Below are positions 44,098 through 52,725 of a stretch of 64,000 nt of DNA, in pieces. Each line of letters begins with the position of its first letter. The first letter of the stretch is position 1. Source of the DNA: Caulobacter sp. 17J80-11 (GTDB lineage Bacteria > Pseudomonadota > Alphaproteobacteria > Caulobacterales > Caulobacteraceae); contig NZ_JACSJI010000020.1 in assembly GCF_014349105.1 (NCBI RefSeq), positions 1 through 64,000 of the forward strand, read 5' to 3'. The notes under the pieces were generated by a model, which did not search any database, was not told where the DNA came from, and was given only the letters and a program-made list of their open reading frames with translations. Position numbers and translations under genes: made by a program.

Positions 44098-46587
44098 TCA
44101 GCGGCCGGGACAGACCGTGTCGCCCTCGTTTGCGGCCAGCCGGACGTCCTCGACCGTCACCGTGAACCGGCCGGCGCTCGCCAGCCCGAACGGCTCGTCG
44201 ACCGCGCCCACGTCCGCGCCCGCCGCCTTCAGGCAAGAGAGCCGCACCTTCAGGGTTCGCCATTCGCCGACCGGCGCCTTCCTGAAGGTCTCGGCCAGCC
44301 CGACCCGTCCCTGCCCGACCGTCAGGTCCACGCCGGCGGTCGGCGGAGCGTCCACCCGATAGCGGAAGCTCAGCGCCATCTCGCCGTTGGTCTGGCGGGA
44401 GAGGTCCACGGCCGGGCCGAGGACCACCGCCCGGCCGTCGGCGGAGAAGGCGAAGGTGCGGGCCGACTCCTGGGAGGCGCCGTCGGCCGCGCCGACCCGG
44501 ACCGCCCCGCGCGGGCTGCGCCCTTGCGCCTCCTGTCCAAGGCGGGAGTCGCCGCCTGCGTCGCGCAGCAGCAACGACCAGGGCGCAACGACCCGGCCGT
44601 CGACGAAATAGCGATCCGCGGCGCCCGCCTGCGCGGCGGCGCCCGGCGCCTCGGAAAGCTGCGGGACCGCCCCGCCGCGGGCGTAGGTCAGGCCGTAGCC
44701 GTAGGCGAACTGGGGATCGTAGCCCGGCTGGCCGCGATTGAGCGGCGCGCCGCCGGCGTCCTTCGGCCAAGAGTAACCGAGCACGCCCTGGAAGTCGTGG
44801 CGCGGCCGGCCGTCCGGGCCGGCGACCAGCACGTCGGCCACCCCCGCGCCTTCCGATCCCGGCAGCCAGGCCGCGACGAAGGCGTCCGACGCGTTGATCT
44901 CGGGATTGGTCCACAGCGGGCGGCCGGAGAGGAACACCGACACCGTCGGCACGCCCTGCGCCTTCAGCTTGCGCAGCAGGGTCAGCGGCCCCTCCGGCGC
45001 GAAGTCCAGGGTCTCCACGTCGCCCTGGAACTCGGCGTAGGGCGTCTCGCCGAACACCACGATCGCTACGTCCGGGCGCTCGACAAACGTCCCGTCCGCA
45101 CTGAGCACGGCCGTTCCGCCGGCGTCCTTCACGGCGGCGGCGAGGCCGCTCCAGATCGACTGGCCGTTGGGAAAGTCGGCGTTGGTGTTGCCGACGCCCT
45201 GCCAGGTCAGGGTCCAGCCGCCGGACGCCTGGCCGATGTCGTCCGCGGCGGCGCCGGCGACCAGCACGCGCGCGCCCGGCCGGATCGGCAGGACCGAGCC
45301 GTTGTTCTTGAGCAGCACCAGCGACTTCCGCACCGCCTCGCGCGCGAGGGCGCGGTGCTCCGGCGAGCCGAGGTGCTCGAACCTACCCTCGACCGGCCGC
45401 TCGGCGCGGAACAGGCCGGCCTTGACCTTCACGGTGAGGATGCGCCGGACCGCCTCGTCCAGCCGGGCCATCGGGATCTCGCCGGACCGCACCTGGGCCA
45501 GGGTGTTGCGGTAGAGGCCCTTCCAGCTGTCCGGGGCCATGAACATGTCGATGCCGGCGTTGAAGGCCGCGGGGCAGCTCTCGTTCGAGCAGCCGGGCAG
45601 CTGGCCGTGCGCGTTCCAGTCCGATACCACGAAGCCCTTGAAGCCCAGCGGGCCGCGCAGCACGTCGGTCAGGACGGTCCGGTTGCCGGAGTGCTTGACC
45701 CCGTTCCAGCTCGAGAAGCTGGCCATCACCGACAGCACGCCGGCGTCGATCGCCGCCGGATAGCCGCCGAGGTGGATGTCGATGAGCTCCCGCTCGGCCA
45801 CGCGCGCGTCGCCCTGGTCCTTGCCGCCCGCCGTGCCGCCGTCGGCCAGGAAGTGCTTGGCCGAACCGGCGATGTGGCCGGCCGCCAGCGGCGCGCCGGC
45901 GGTGAGCTCGCCCTGCAGGCCCAGGGTCATAGGGCCGGCGTAGCTCCGCGCGATCTCCGGGTCCTCGCCGTACCCTTCATAGGTGCGGCCCCAGCGGTCG
46001 TCCTGCGGCACGGCCAGGGTCGGACCAAAGGTCCAGTCGGCCCCGGTGACCGCCACCTCCAGCGCCGTCGCCTCGCCGATGCGGCGGATCAGGTCCGGGT
46101 CACGGGCGGCGCCCAGGCCGATGTTGTGCGGAAAGATGGTGGCGCCGACGACGTTGTTGTGGCCGTGCACCGCGTCGATGCCGAAGATCAGCGGGACCTT
46201 CGCACCCGGCCGCGCGGCGGCGGCGGCGCGGAAGGCGCGGGCCAGCTCGACCCACTTCTGCGGCGCGGCGCGCTCGTCGCCGCCGGGCGCTGAGTTGCCG
46301 CCGGCCAGGATCGAGCCCAGCGGATACTCGGCCAGGTCTCGCGGCTGGATGGCCGAGATGTCGGCCTGGATCACCTGGCCGACCTTCTCCTCCAAGGTCA
46401 TGCGGGCCATCAGCGCGTCCACGAACCGTTCGCCGGCGGCGTCGGTCATCGCCGCCGGGCTGGCCGCGCGTGGCCACACCGACGGACTGGCGTGCGCGTG
46501 CGGCGGCGGCGTCGCGGCGGCCGAGGCCGCGAACCCGAGGGCGGCGGCGAGCGCGACGGCGGAGACGATGAGACGGGATTTGGTCAT
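44098..46587 (-). CDS. GH3 beta-glucosidase / exo-beta-glucanase (ExoP-like), exported
   Basis: 829 aa. Signal peptide MTKSRLIVSAVALAAALG to about residue 26. GH3 domain 1 (TIM-like, 60-410) has KHFLADGG and the nucleophile Asp in VVSDWNAHG near 322. Domain 2 (about 440-640) has LLKNNGSVLPI and the acid/base region with GETPYAEFQGD near 525. The C-terminal ~180 residues are a jelly-roll binding domain as in ExoP-type glucan 1,4-beta-glucosidases. Cys pair GCSNESC near 333. Ribosome site GGGAG before ATG 46587. Periplasmic cleavage of beta-glucans or cellodextrins. Two palindromes lie just upstream, separating it from the GH5 gene. Confidence 0.9.
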   Translation of the reverse strand: MTKSRLIVSAVALAAALGFAASAAATPPPHAHASPSVWPRAASPAAMTDAAGERFVDALMARMTLEEKVGQVIQADISAIQPRDLAEYPLGSILAGGNSAPGGDERAAPQKWVELARAFRAAAAARPGAKVPLIFGIDAVHGHNNVVGATIFPHNIGLGAARDPDLIRRIGEATALEVAVTGADWTFGPTLAVPQDDRWGRTYEGYGEDPEIARSYAGPMTLGLQGELTAGAPLAAGHIAGSAKHFLADGGTAGGKDQGDARVAERELIDIHLGGYPAAIDAGVLSVMASFSSWNGVKHSGNRTVLTDVLRGPLGFKGFVVSDWNAHGQLPGCSNESCPAAFNAGIDMFMAPDSWKGLYRNTLAQVRSGEIPMARLDEAVRRILTVKVKAGLFRAERPVEGRFEHLGSPEHRALAREAVRKSLVLLKNNGSVLPIRPGARVLVAGAAADDIGQASGGWTLTWQGVGNTNADFPNGQSIWSGLAAAVKDAGGTAVLSADGTFVERPDVAIVVFGETPYAEFQGDVETLDFAPEGPLTLLRKLKAQGVPTVSVFLSGRPLWTNPEINASDAFVAAWLPGSEGAGVADVLVAGPDGRPRHDFQGVLGYSWPKDAGGAPLNRGQPGYDPQFAYGYGLTYARGGAVPQLSEAPGAAAQAGAADRYFVDGRVVAPWSLLLRDAGGDSRLGQEAQGRSPRGAVRVGAADGASQESARTFAFSADGRAVVLGPAVDLSRQTNGEMALSFRYRVDAPPTAGVDLTVGQGRVGLAETFRKAPVGEWRTLKVRLSCLKAAGADVGAVDEPFGLASAGRFTVTVEDVRLAANEGDTVCPGR

Positions 46588-46610
46588 CGCAGGCTCCCCC
46601 GGGCCAACCC

Positions 46611-46626
46611 GATAACAATGGTTGTC
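46611..46626. promoter_or_regulatory. Imperfect palindrome upstream of the GH3 gene
   Basis: GATAACAATGGTTGTC, symmetrical at 12 of 16 positions, LacI-like in shape. 24 nt upstream of the GH3 start. Confidence 0.45.
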
Positions 46627-46668
46627 GAAGCGACGCTGGGCCGTCACGGCCAAGCTGTCAACGCCGAA

Positions 46669-46682
46669 TGATAACGCTGTCA
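46669..46682. promoter_or_regulatory. Variant of the shared operator, TGATAACGCTGTCA
   Basis: Right half identical to the zwf operator (CGCTGTCA), left half TGATAA. It overlaps the stop codon of the GH5 gene and lies 82 nt upstream of the GH3 start. Confidence 0.5.
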
Positions 46683-47672
46683 TGGCTGTGAAATCAGGGA
46701 ATCCGGCTCCGCCCCGGTCAGCCGCCGCAGATGCGCGCGGACCAGCCGGCCGGAGGCGGTGAGGTCCTCGTCGGTCCAGCCGCCGGTGGCCGCCGCCCCA
46801 GGCTTGAGGGCCGAAGCCGTCTCGGGTTTGTCGGCCACCGACCAGTTCAGGTAACTGATCTGGCGCGTCTCCAGGAAGTCCCACCAGGCCTGCGTCTCGG
46901 CCTCGTCCAGCACGCCGTCGCCGGTCGCCTCGCTGGTTCCCCATTCGGTGACCATCAGGGCCGCGCCGCGCGCCAGCGCCGCCTCCGCCTTGTCGCGCAG
47001 CTCCTGCCGGTGGGTCCCCGCATAGAAGTGCAGGGTGTAGGCCAGGTTTGTGAACGGCAGCGGATCGGCGGCGGCGACGTCGACGTCCTGCGACCAGGTC
47101 GGCGTGCCGGCGACCACGAGGTTGTCGGGATCGATCGCGCGAATGCGCGCGACCACCGCGAGGTGGTAGGGCCGCACCACGCCCGTCCAGCCGTGCTCGC
47201 GCAGCGGCTCGTTCCAGGGCTCGTAGATGACGTTCGGCCGATCGCCGTAGCGCCGGGCGATGCGCTCGAAGAAGGCGGCCGCGGCCTCCGGTTCGGGCTG
47301 ATGGGCGTGCCAGTCGACGATCACGTAAAGCCCGGCCTCGATGGCGGCGTCGATCACGGCCTCGGCCTTGCGCATCTCCCGCCCGGGGTGGCGGAGATAG
47401 CCGTCCGGCTCGACCCCGACCGCGACGCGCACGACGTCGACCTTCCAGTCGTCCCTCAGCCAGCGCACCGCCTCGGCGTTGTAGTAGCGGCCCTGCCACT
47501 GGCTCCAGAACAACGACATGCCGCGCAGCACCACCGGGCGACCGTGCTGGTCGACGATGCGGCCGTCACGCACGGCGAGCTGGCCGTGCCGCTCGACCGG
47601 GGTCTGCGCCCAGGCCGGAGCGGCCGCCGCGACGGCCCAAAGGACGAGCGCCAGAATGACCGCCCTCGCCAT
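46680..47672 (-). CDS. GH5 endo-beta-glucanase (cellulase), exported
   Basis: 330 aa. Signal peptide MARAVILALVLWAVAAAAPA then WAQ. GH5 subfamily-2-like TIM barrel: LRGMSLFWSQW near residue 50, VDWHAHQPE near 120, acid/base Glu in YEPWNEPL near 154 and nucleophile Glu in MVTEWGTSE near 241. LNWSVADKPE near 274 is a subfamily hallmark. No binding module. It starts four bases after the MFS transporter stop, so it is in one operon with it. Products would be the cellodextrins used by the GH3 enzyme downstream. Confidence 0.9.
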   Translation of the reverse strand: MARAVILALVLWAVAAAAPAWAQTPVERHGQLAVRDGRIVDQHGRPVVLRGMSLFWSQWQGRYYNAEAVRWLRDDWKVDVVRVAVGVEPDGYLRHPGREMRKAEAVIDAAIEAGLYVIVDWHAHQPEPEAAAAFFERIARRYGDRPNVIYEPWNEPLREHGWTGVVRPYHLAVVARIRAIDPDNLVVAGTPTWSQDVDVAAADPLPFTNLAYTLHFYAGTHRQELRDKAEAALARGAALMVTEWGTSEATGDGVLDEAETQAWWDFLETRQISYLNWSVADKPETASALKPGAAATGGWTDEDLTASGRLVRAHLRRLTGAEPDSLISQP

Positions 47673-47675
47673 GGC

Positions 47676-49265
47676 TCAGCCCGCACGCCGCTGCGGCGCG
47701 GCCTCCGGCGCCTCGTCGGGCAGCGCCCGTCCCCGAGTCTCGACCCCGAACACCCCGATCAGAGCCATGGCCAGGGCGGCCGGGACGGTGATGATCAGCG
47801 CGGCGATCCACAGCGCCGGCACCGCCGCGAGAATGCCCAGCAATTGGGTGATCAGGCCGCCGAACTTGCTGCAGCCGGCCACCCAACCGGTCGCCCGGCC
47901 GCGGACCTGCACCGCATAGCTCTCGGCCGCGTAGGGCAGCAGGATGGCCAGCAGGGCGTTGCTGCCGACCAGCAGCAAGGCCAGTGTCAGCACCGGATTC
48001 ACCGCCCCTTCGGGCGCGGCCTCCATGACCAGCACGCTGAGCACGCCGAGGATGCTGAGGCCGATCGCGCCGGCGAGCGACCCCTTGGTGCTCCAGCGGC
48101 TGTAGACCAGGGCGGCGACCCCGACCGTCGGCAGGGCGATCAGGGCCGACTTGGCCAGCAGGGCGCTGGACGCATGAACGCTGTAGCCCTTGGCCACCAG
48201 ATCGGCCGGCAGCCACAGCAGCAGGCCGAAGTTGATGAGGCTCCAGGCCAGGGCGGCCAGGCTGAGCCCCGCGGTCAGGCCGCGGTCGCGGCCGGCCGGG
48301 GCGGCCGGCGAGGCGACGGCGCGCGGCCCCGGGGGCGAGGCGCGCTCGGCGACCACCGAGCCGAACCGGCGCAGCACCTCCTGGGCGGCGGCCGTGCGGC
48401 CGATGCTCATGAGGAACTTGGCCGACTCCGGGATCAGGCCGCTCATGGCCACCAGCACCAGGCCGGTCGGCAGGTTGAGGAACCACAGGATGCGCCAGCC
48501 GAACTCCGGCTGCAGCAGGGCCGAAAAGCCGCTGGCCGCGAGATAGCCGCCGACCCCGCCGACGCCGCCGACCAGGACCAGCGCCCAACCGCGATGGCGG
48601 GCCGGCATGATCTCAGCCAGCAGGGCGTAGACCACCGGAAGCAGTCCGCCCGCCGCCGCGCCCATCAGGAAGCACATGACGATGTTGCCGAGCAGGCTCG
48701 GCATGGCCCCGCAGACCGAGCTGCCGACGAACATGACGGCCGACAGCAGGATGGTGGCGCGCCGCCCGAACACGTCGGCCAGCGCCCCCCAGACCAGCGA
48801 ACCGGCCACCGTCCCTGACAGGGCGGCGAACGGCAGCCAGGCGACCTGGGCGCGGGTGAGGCCGTACTCCTCGATCATGCCCGGGACCACGAAGCCCAGG
48901 CTGGCCGGCTTCATGACGTCGATCACCAGGGCGATCACCAGCACCGCCATCAGCCGCCAGTGGGCCGGCGTGAGCGGCGCGTCCTCCGGCGCGGTGACGG
49001 CCAGCCCGGCGACGGCGGGCTCGCTGCGGCGCGGCAACAGGCCGTAGCCGGCCAGCCCCACGCCCAGCGCGATCAGCCCCATGCCCGTCCACATGCCGGC
49101 GTCCATCTGCATGCCGGCCATGCGGTAGCCCATGTCCGCACCCATCAGGTACATGGGCAGGTGCAGCAGCACGCCTATGGTCACGGCCACGCTGCCCAGC
49201 CAGAACGCCCACACGCCCCGCCGCTCGGCGAACACGCGCCCCGTCTCGACGTCCACCATCTTCAT
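47676..49265 (-). CDS. MFS transporter with an extra N-terminal segment
   Basis: 529 aa, inner membrane, about 14 hydrophobic segments. The first ~95 residues carry two helices (WAFWLGSVAVTIGVLLHLPM, then a Met-rich loop GADMGYRMAGMQMDAGMWTG) before a standard 12-helix MFS core that starts near residue 105. MFS loop motif GALADVFGRRATIL near 178. ATG 49265 has GGGGGAG upstream. The Met-rich loop is unusual. Substrate unknown: sequence style resembles metabolite or aromatic-acid carriers, whereas the operon suggests oligosaccharide. Divergent from the beta-helix gene across a 155-bp promoter gap. Confidence 0.8.
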   Translation of the reverse strand: MKMVDVETGRVFAERRGVWAFWLGSVAVTIGVLLHLPMYLMGADMGYRMAGMQMDAGMWTGMGLIALGVGLAGYGLLPRRSEPAVAGLAVTAPEDAPLTPAHWRLMAVLVIALVIDVMKPASLGFVVPGMIEEYGLTRAQVAWLPFAALSGTVAGSLVWGALADVFGRRATILLSAVMFVGSSVCGAMPSLLGNIVMCFLMGAAAGGLLPVVYALLAEIMPARHRGWALVLVGGVGGVGGYLAASGFSALLQPEFGWRILWFLNLPTGLVLVAMSGLIPESAKFLMSIGRTAAAQEVLRRFGSVVAERASPPGPRAVASPAAPAGRDRGLTAGLSLAALAWSLINFGLLLWLPADLVAKGYSVHASSALLAKSALIALPTVGVAALVYSRWSTKGSLAGAIGLSILGVLSVLVMEAAPEGAVNPVLTLALLLVGSNALLAILLPYAAESYAVQVRGRATGWVAGCSKFGGLITQLLGILAAVPALWIAALIITVPAALAMALIGVFGVETRGRALPDEAPEAAPQRRAG

Positions 49266-49420
49266 TCGCCGCTCCCCCCGAAGCGTGTGGACGGCGCCTC
49301 GGCGCCGACGCTGGAAACAAAAGTCCCTTGAGGCCGCCGGACCCGATCGTCCGCGCGCGTTCCCGCCGACCCGCGGTCGGTGTAGAACGGCGCCGGCGGA
49401 CGAGGTCGGGAGGGGCGTCC

Positions 49421-51196
49421 ATGTCGCAAGCCGCAACCAGACGCTCGGGCGTCCTGCTGGTCCTCGCCGCCCAGGTTGTCGTCTTGGGCGCCGCCCGGCC
49501 GGCGACGGCTGCGGAACCTCCGGGCGCCACGCCCGTCACCGTCGCCGCCCTGCCTCCCGAGCGCACCGCCGGCCGCGGCGCGCGCGTGCCGTTCGTGGAG
49601 CACGAGGCCGAGGCCGGGCTCACCGACGGCGAGCTGATCGGCCCCGACCGCACCTTCGCCACCCTGGCCGCCGAGGCCTCGGGCCGGCGCGCCGTGCGCC
49701 TGGACGCGCCGGGCGAGTTCGTCGAGGTCGTGCTGGACCGCCCGGCCGACGCGGTGACCCTGCGCTACGCCCTGCCCGACTCCGCCGACGGGCGAGGGCT
49801 GGACGGCGAGATCGCGCTCTACGCCGACGGCCGCCGGCTGGGCGCGCTGAAGCTGACCTCGCGCTACAGCTGGTACTACGGCGCTTATCCGTTCACGAAC
49901 CGGCCGGCCGACGGGACCCCGCACCACTTCTACGACGAGAGCCGGCTGCTGCTGGGCGAGGTTCTGCCGGCCGGGACCCGCGTGCGCTTCGTGGTCGAGG
50001 CCGACGGCGTGCCCTGGCGCGTGCTCGACCTGGCCGATTTCGAACTGGTCGGCCCCGCCCCGCCTCCGCCCGCGAACGCCCTGTCCGTGGTCGATTTCGG
50101 CGCCGACCCGAGCGGCGCGACGGAGGCCTCGCGCGCTTTCGACGCGGCGATCGCGGCGGGGCGCCGGACCGGCCGGCCGGTCTGGATTCCGCCCGGCGAA
50201 TACCGGATCGAACGCCACCTCGAGGTCGACGAGGCGACCCTGGTCGGGGCCGGCGCCTGGCGCTCGGTGCTGAAGGGCGACGGCGTCGGCGTCTACGGCC
50301 GCAAGGCGCCTGGCGGCAGCCGCGAGGTGACGCTGAAGGACTTCGCGATCATCGGCGAGGTCCGCGAGCGAAAGGACAAGGCGCAGCTGGCCGGGGTCGG
50401 CGGCGCGATGAGCGACTCGACCATCAGCGGCCTGTGGATCCAGCACACCAAGGTCGGCCTTTGGTTCGACGGGCCGATGCGCGGCGTCGTCGTGCGGAAC
50501 GTGCGGGTGCTGGACCAGGCGGCCGACGGCCTGAACTTCCACCGCGGCGTGACCGACGCCCTGGTCGAGGACGTGTTCGTACGCAACAGCGGCGACGACG
50601 GCCTGGCGGCCTGGTCGCACGAGGTCCCGAACGCACGCCTCACCTTCCGGCATAACTCGGTGATCGCCCCCACCCTGGCCAACGGCATCGCCATCTACGG
50701 CGGACAGGATGTCGTCGTGACCGAAAGCCTGGTGGCCGACACCCTGACCCAGGGCGGCGGCCTGCACCTGGGCGCGCGGTTCTCGGCCACGCCGTTCGCC
50801 GGGCGCGTGACCTTTCGCGGCAACACCACCGTCCGGGCCGGCGTGATGGACCCGAACTGGGGCTTCGGCGTGGGCGCCCTGTGGCTCTATGCGCTCGACC
50901 GGCCGATCGAGGGCGCGGACATCCGCATCCTCGACACCGACCTGATCGACAGCACCTACGAAGCCGTCCAGGTCATCGGCGAGCGGCCGATCTCCGGCGT
51001 CGGCTTCAACGGCGTGCGCATCCGCGGGGCCGGCTCCCATGCGGTGCAGCTTCAGGCGCCCGGGGCCGCGACCTTCCGCGAGGTCCGCGCCGACGGCCTG
51101 GGCGCGGCAGGGGTCTACGACTGCGGCGCGGGGTTCAGGATCGAGCGCGCCGAAGGCAACGCCGGCTGGGAGACCGTCGACTGTCCTCGCCGCTAG
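49421..51196 (+). CDS. Mycodextranase-like (GH87-type) parallel beta-helix glucanase, exported
   Basis: 591 aa. Signal peptide to about residue 31 (..GAARPATAA). Residues about 55-215 form a beta-sandwich with EHEAEAGL, RYSWYYGAYPFTNRPADGTP and HHFYDESRLLLG, the domain that I associate with bacterial alpha-1,3-glucanase/mycodextranase proteins. Residues about 215-590 are a right-handed beta-helix starting VVDFGADPSGATEASRAFDAA. NSGDDGLAAWS near residue 391 carries an Asp-Asp pair in the place of the GH87 catalytic Asp cluster. It should cut alpha-1,3- or mixed alpha-glucans, but a polysaccharide lyase role cannot be excluded. Ribosome site GGGAGGGG. Convergent with the halogenase operon, two bases apart. 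Confidence 0.72.
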   Translation: MSQAATRRSGVLLVLAAQVVVLGAARPATAAEPPGATPVTVAALPPERTAGRGARVPFVEHEAEAGLTDGELIGPDRTFATLAAEASGRRAVRLDAPGEFVEVVLDRPADAVTLRYALPDSADGRGLDGEIALYADGRRLGALKLTSRYSWYYGAYPFTNRPADGTPHHFYDESRLLLGEVLPAGTRVRFVVEADGVPWRVLDLADFELVGPAPPPPANALSVVDFGADPSGATEASRAFDAAIAAGRRTGRPVWIPPGEYRIERHLEVDEATLVGAGAWRSVLKGDGVGVYGRKAPGGSREVTLKDFAIIGEVRERKDKAQLAGVGGAMSDSTISGLWIQHTKVGLWFDGPMRGVVVRNVRVLDQAADGLNFHRGVTDALVEDVFVRNSGDDGLAAWSHEVPNARLTFRHNSVIAPTLANGIAIYGGQDVVVTESLVADTLTQGGGLHLGARFSATPFAGRVTFRGNTTVRAGVMDPNWGFGVGALWLYALDRPIEGADIRILDTDLIDSTYEAVQVIGERPISGVGFNGVRIRGAGSHAVQLQAPGAATFREVRADGLGAAGVYDCGAGFRIERAEGNAGWETVDCPRR

Positions 51197-51198
51197 GC

Positions 51199-52725
51199 TC
51201 AAGCTGCGTCCACCGACCGGAGGGCCGAGCAGTGCCGGTCGATGAACTCCTGGTGGGTGGGCATGGCGGCCACCCGCTCCAGGATGGCCTTGCGGGCACC
51301 GCTCAGGCGGATCCGCAGCTCCTCGTCCGACATGACGTCGGCCACCGGGTGGTGGTCCTGCGGGACCAGGCCCTGGCCGTACAGCACGGCGAACCAGTTC
51401 ACCTCGCGAAACAGTTCGTGGTTGTCGACCAGCACCTCGCCGCGGGTGCGGAACAGTTCCAGCTTGGCGGCCAGGGTGTCGGGCGCGTCCATGTCGCGGC
51501 AGTAGCGCCAGAACGGCGTGTCGTCGCGCTCGGAGACCTTGTAGTGGGCGATGACGAAGTCGCGGACGCTGACGTAGTCGCGTTCCATCTCCCAGTTGAA
51601 CCGGTCGACCAGCTTCGGGTCGCAGCCGTTCTTCGGGAACAGGGTCAGGAACTTCGAAATGCCCGACTGCACCAGGTGGATGCTGGTCGACTCCAGCGGT
51701 TCGAGGAAGCCGCTGGCCAGGCCCAAGGCCAGGCAGTTCTTCACCCAGCAGGTCTTGCGCCGGCCGGTGACGAACTTCAGCAGGCGCGGCTCGTCCAGGG
51801 CCGCGCCGTCCAGCCGCCGGCTCAGCAGGTCCATGGCCTCCTGCTCGGCGATGAATTCGTTGCAGAAGACGTAGCCGTTGCCTGTCCGGTGCTGCAGCGG
51901 GATGCGCCACTGCCAGCCGGCCTCGCGGGCGGTGGAGCGGGTGAGCGGCGCCGGGTCCTCGACCCGCGCGCAAGGCATGGCGGCGGCCCGGTTCATCGGC
52001 AGCCAGCGGCTCCAGTCCTCGTAGCCGGACTTCAGCGTCTCCTCGATCAGGAGGCCGCGGAAACCGGAGCAGTCGAAGAAGAAGTCGCCGTGTAAGCGGC
52101 GGCCGTCGTCGAGTTCGAGGCCCTCGATGAAGCCGGTCTCGGCGTGTTGACGGACGCGGACGACCTTGCCCTCGACCCGGACCACGCCGCGCGCCTCGGC
52201 GAAGCGGCGCAGGTAGGCGGCGTAGAGGCTGGCGTCGAAGTGGAAGGCGTAGTGCAGCTTCGGCAGGCCCGGCCGTCCGTCGGCGCGGGTGAAGCGTCCG
52301 CGCCGGGCGGCCTCGGCCTCGGCGCTGAACATGAGGTTGTCGGGGTCGCCGCCGGCCTTCAACCAACGGAACCAGTAGTGCGAGAAGCCGATCCCGCCCA
52401 GGTCGCCGGCGAACAGGCCGAACGGGTGGTGGTAGGTGTGGCCGAGCCGCGCCCAATCGATGAACTCGATGCCCAGCTTGAAGGTCGCGTTGGTCTCGCG
52501 GACGAACTCGTCCTCGTCCAGGCCGAGCACGTTGTTGAACAGGCTGATCGCCGGGATGGTCGCCTCGCCGACCCCGACCGTGCCGATCTGCTCGGACTCC
52601 ACCAGGGTGATCGAATAGTTCTGCGTGCCGACCACCTTGGACAGAGCGGCCGCGGCCATCCACCCGGCGGTGCCGCCGCCGACGATGACGATGTCGCGAA
52701 GGGCTCTGTTCATGCTCGCACTCAC
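51199..52725 (-). CDS. Flavin-dependent tryptophan halogenase family protein (third of three)
   Basis: 508 aa FAD enzyme that would chlorinate or brominate an aromatic substrate using FADH2, O2 and halide. FAD loop VGGGTAGWMAA, VGVGEATIP, catalytic Lys in TFKLGIEF (position 83, or 79 from the alternative ATG at 52713, as in PrnA/RebH), family motif GWQWRIPLQHR near 275 and LEPLESTS with the active-site Glu near 350. All residues for halogenation are present. GTG 52725 overlaps the preceding stop (GTGA); ATG 52713 is the alternative start. The true substrate is unknown: members beside TonB receptors in Caulobacterales are not known tryptophan biosynthesis tailoring enzymes. Confidence 0.85.
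   Translation of the reverse strand: MSASMNRALRDIVIVGGGTAGWMAAAALSKVVGTQNYSITLVESEQIGTVGVGEATIPAISLFNNVLGLDEDEFVRETNATFKLGIEFIDWARLGHTYHHPFGLFAGDLGGIGFSHYWFRWLKAGGDPDNLMFSAEAEAARRGRFTRADGRPGLPKLHYAFHFDASLYAAYLRRFAEARGVVRVEGKVVRVRQHAETGFIEGLELDDGRRLHGDFFFDCSGFRGLLIEETLKSGYEDWSRWLPMNRAAAMPCARVEDPAPLTRSTAREAGWQWRIPLQHRTGNGYVFCNEFIAEQEAMDLLSRRLDGAALDEPRLLKFVTGRRKTCWVKNCLALGLASGFLEPLESTSIHLVQSGISKFLTLFPKNGCDPKLVDRFNWEMERDYVSVRDFVIAHYKVSERDDTPFWRYCRDMDAPDTLAAKLELFRTRGEVLVDNHELFREVNWFAVLYGQGLVPQDHHPVADVMSDEELRIRLSGARKAILERVAAMPTHQEFIDRHCSALRSVDAA

Noticed and set aside
44098-47499. 1133-codon minus frame suggesting a GH5-GH3 fusion
   Set aside because: The part beyond 46587 is out of frame with GH5 and contains no GH5 motif; the GH3 start with signal peptide is at 46587.
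49266-49420. Search for the TGACAGCGCTGTCA or TTGCAA operators in the MFS/GH87 divergent region
   Set aside because: Neither motif is present; only a short GGCGCCTCGGCGCC palindrome is seen, too common in this DNA to interpret.
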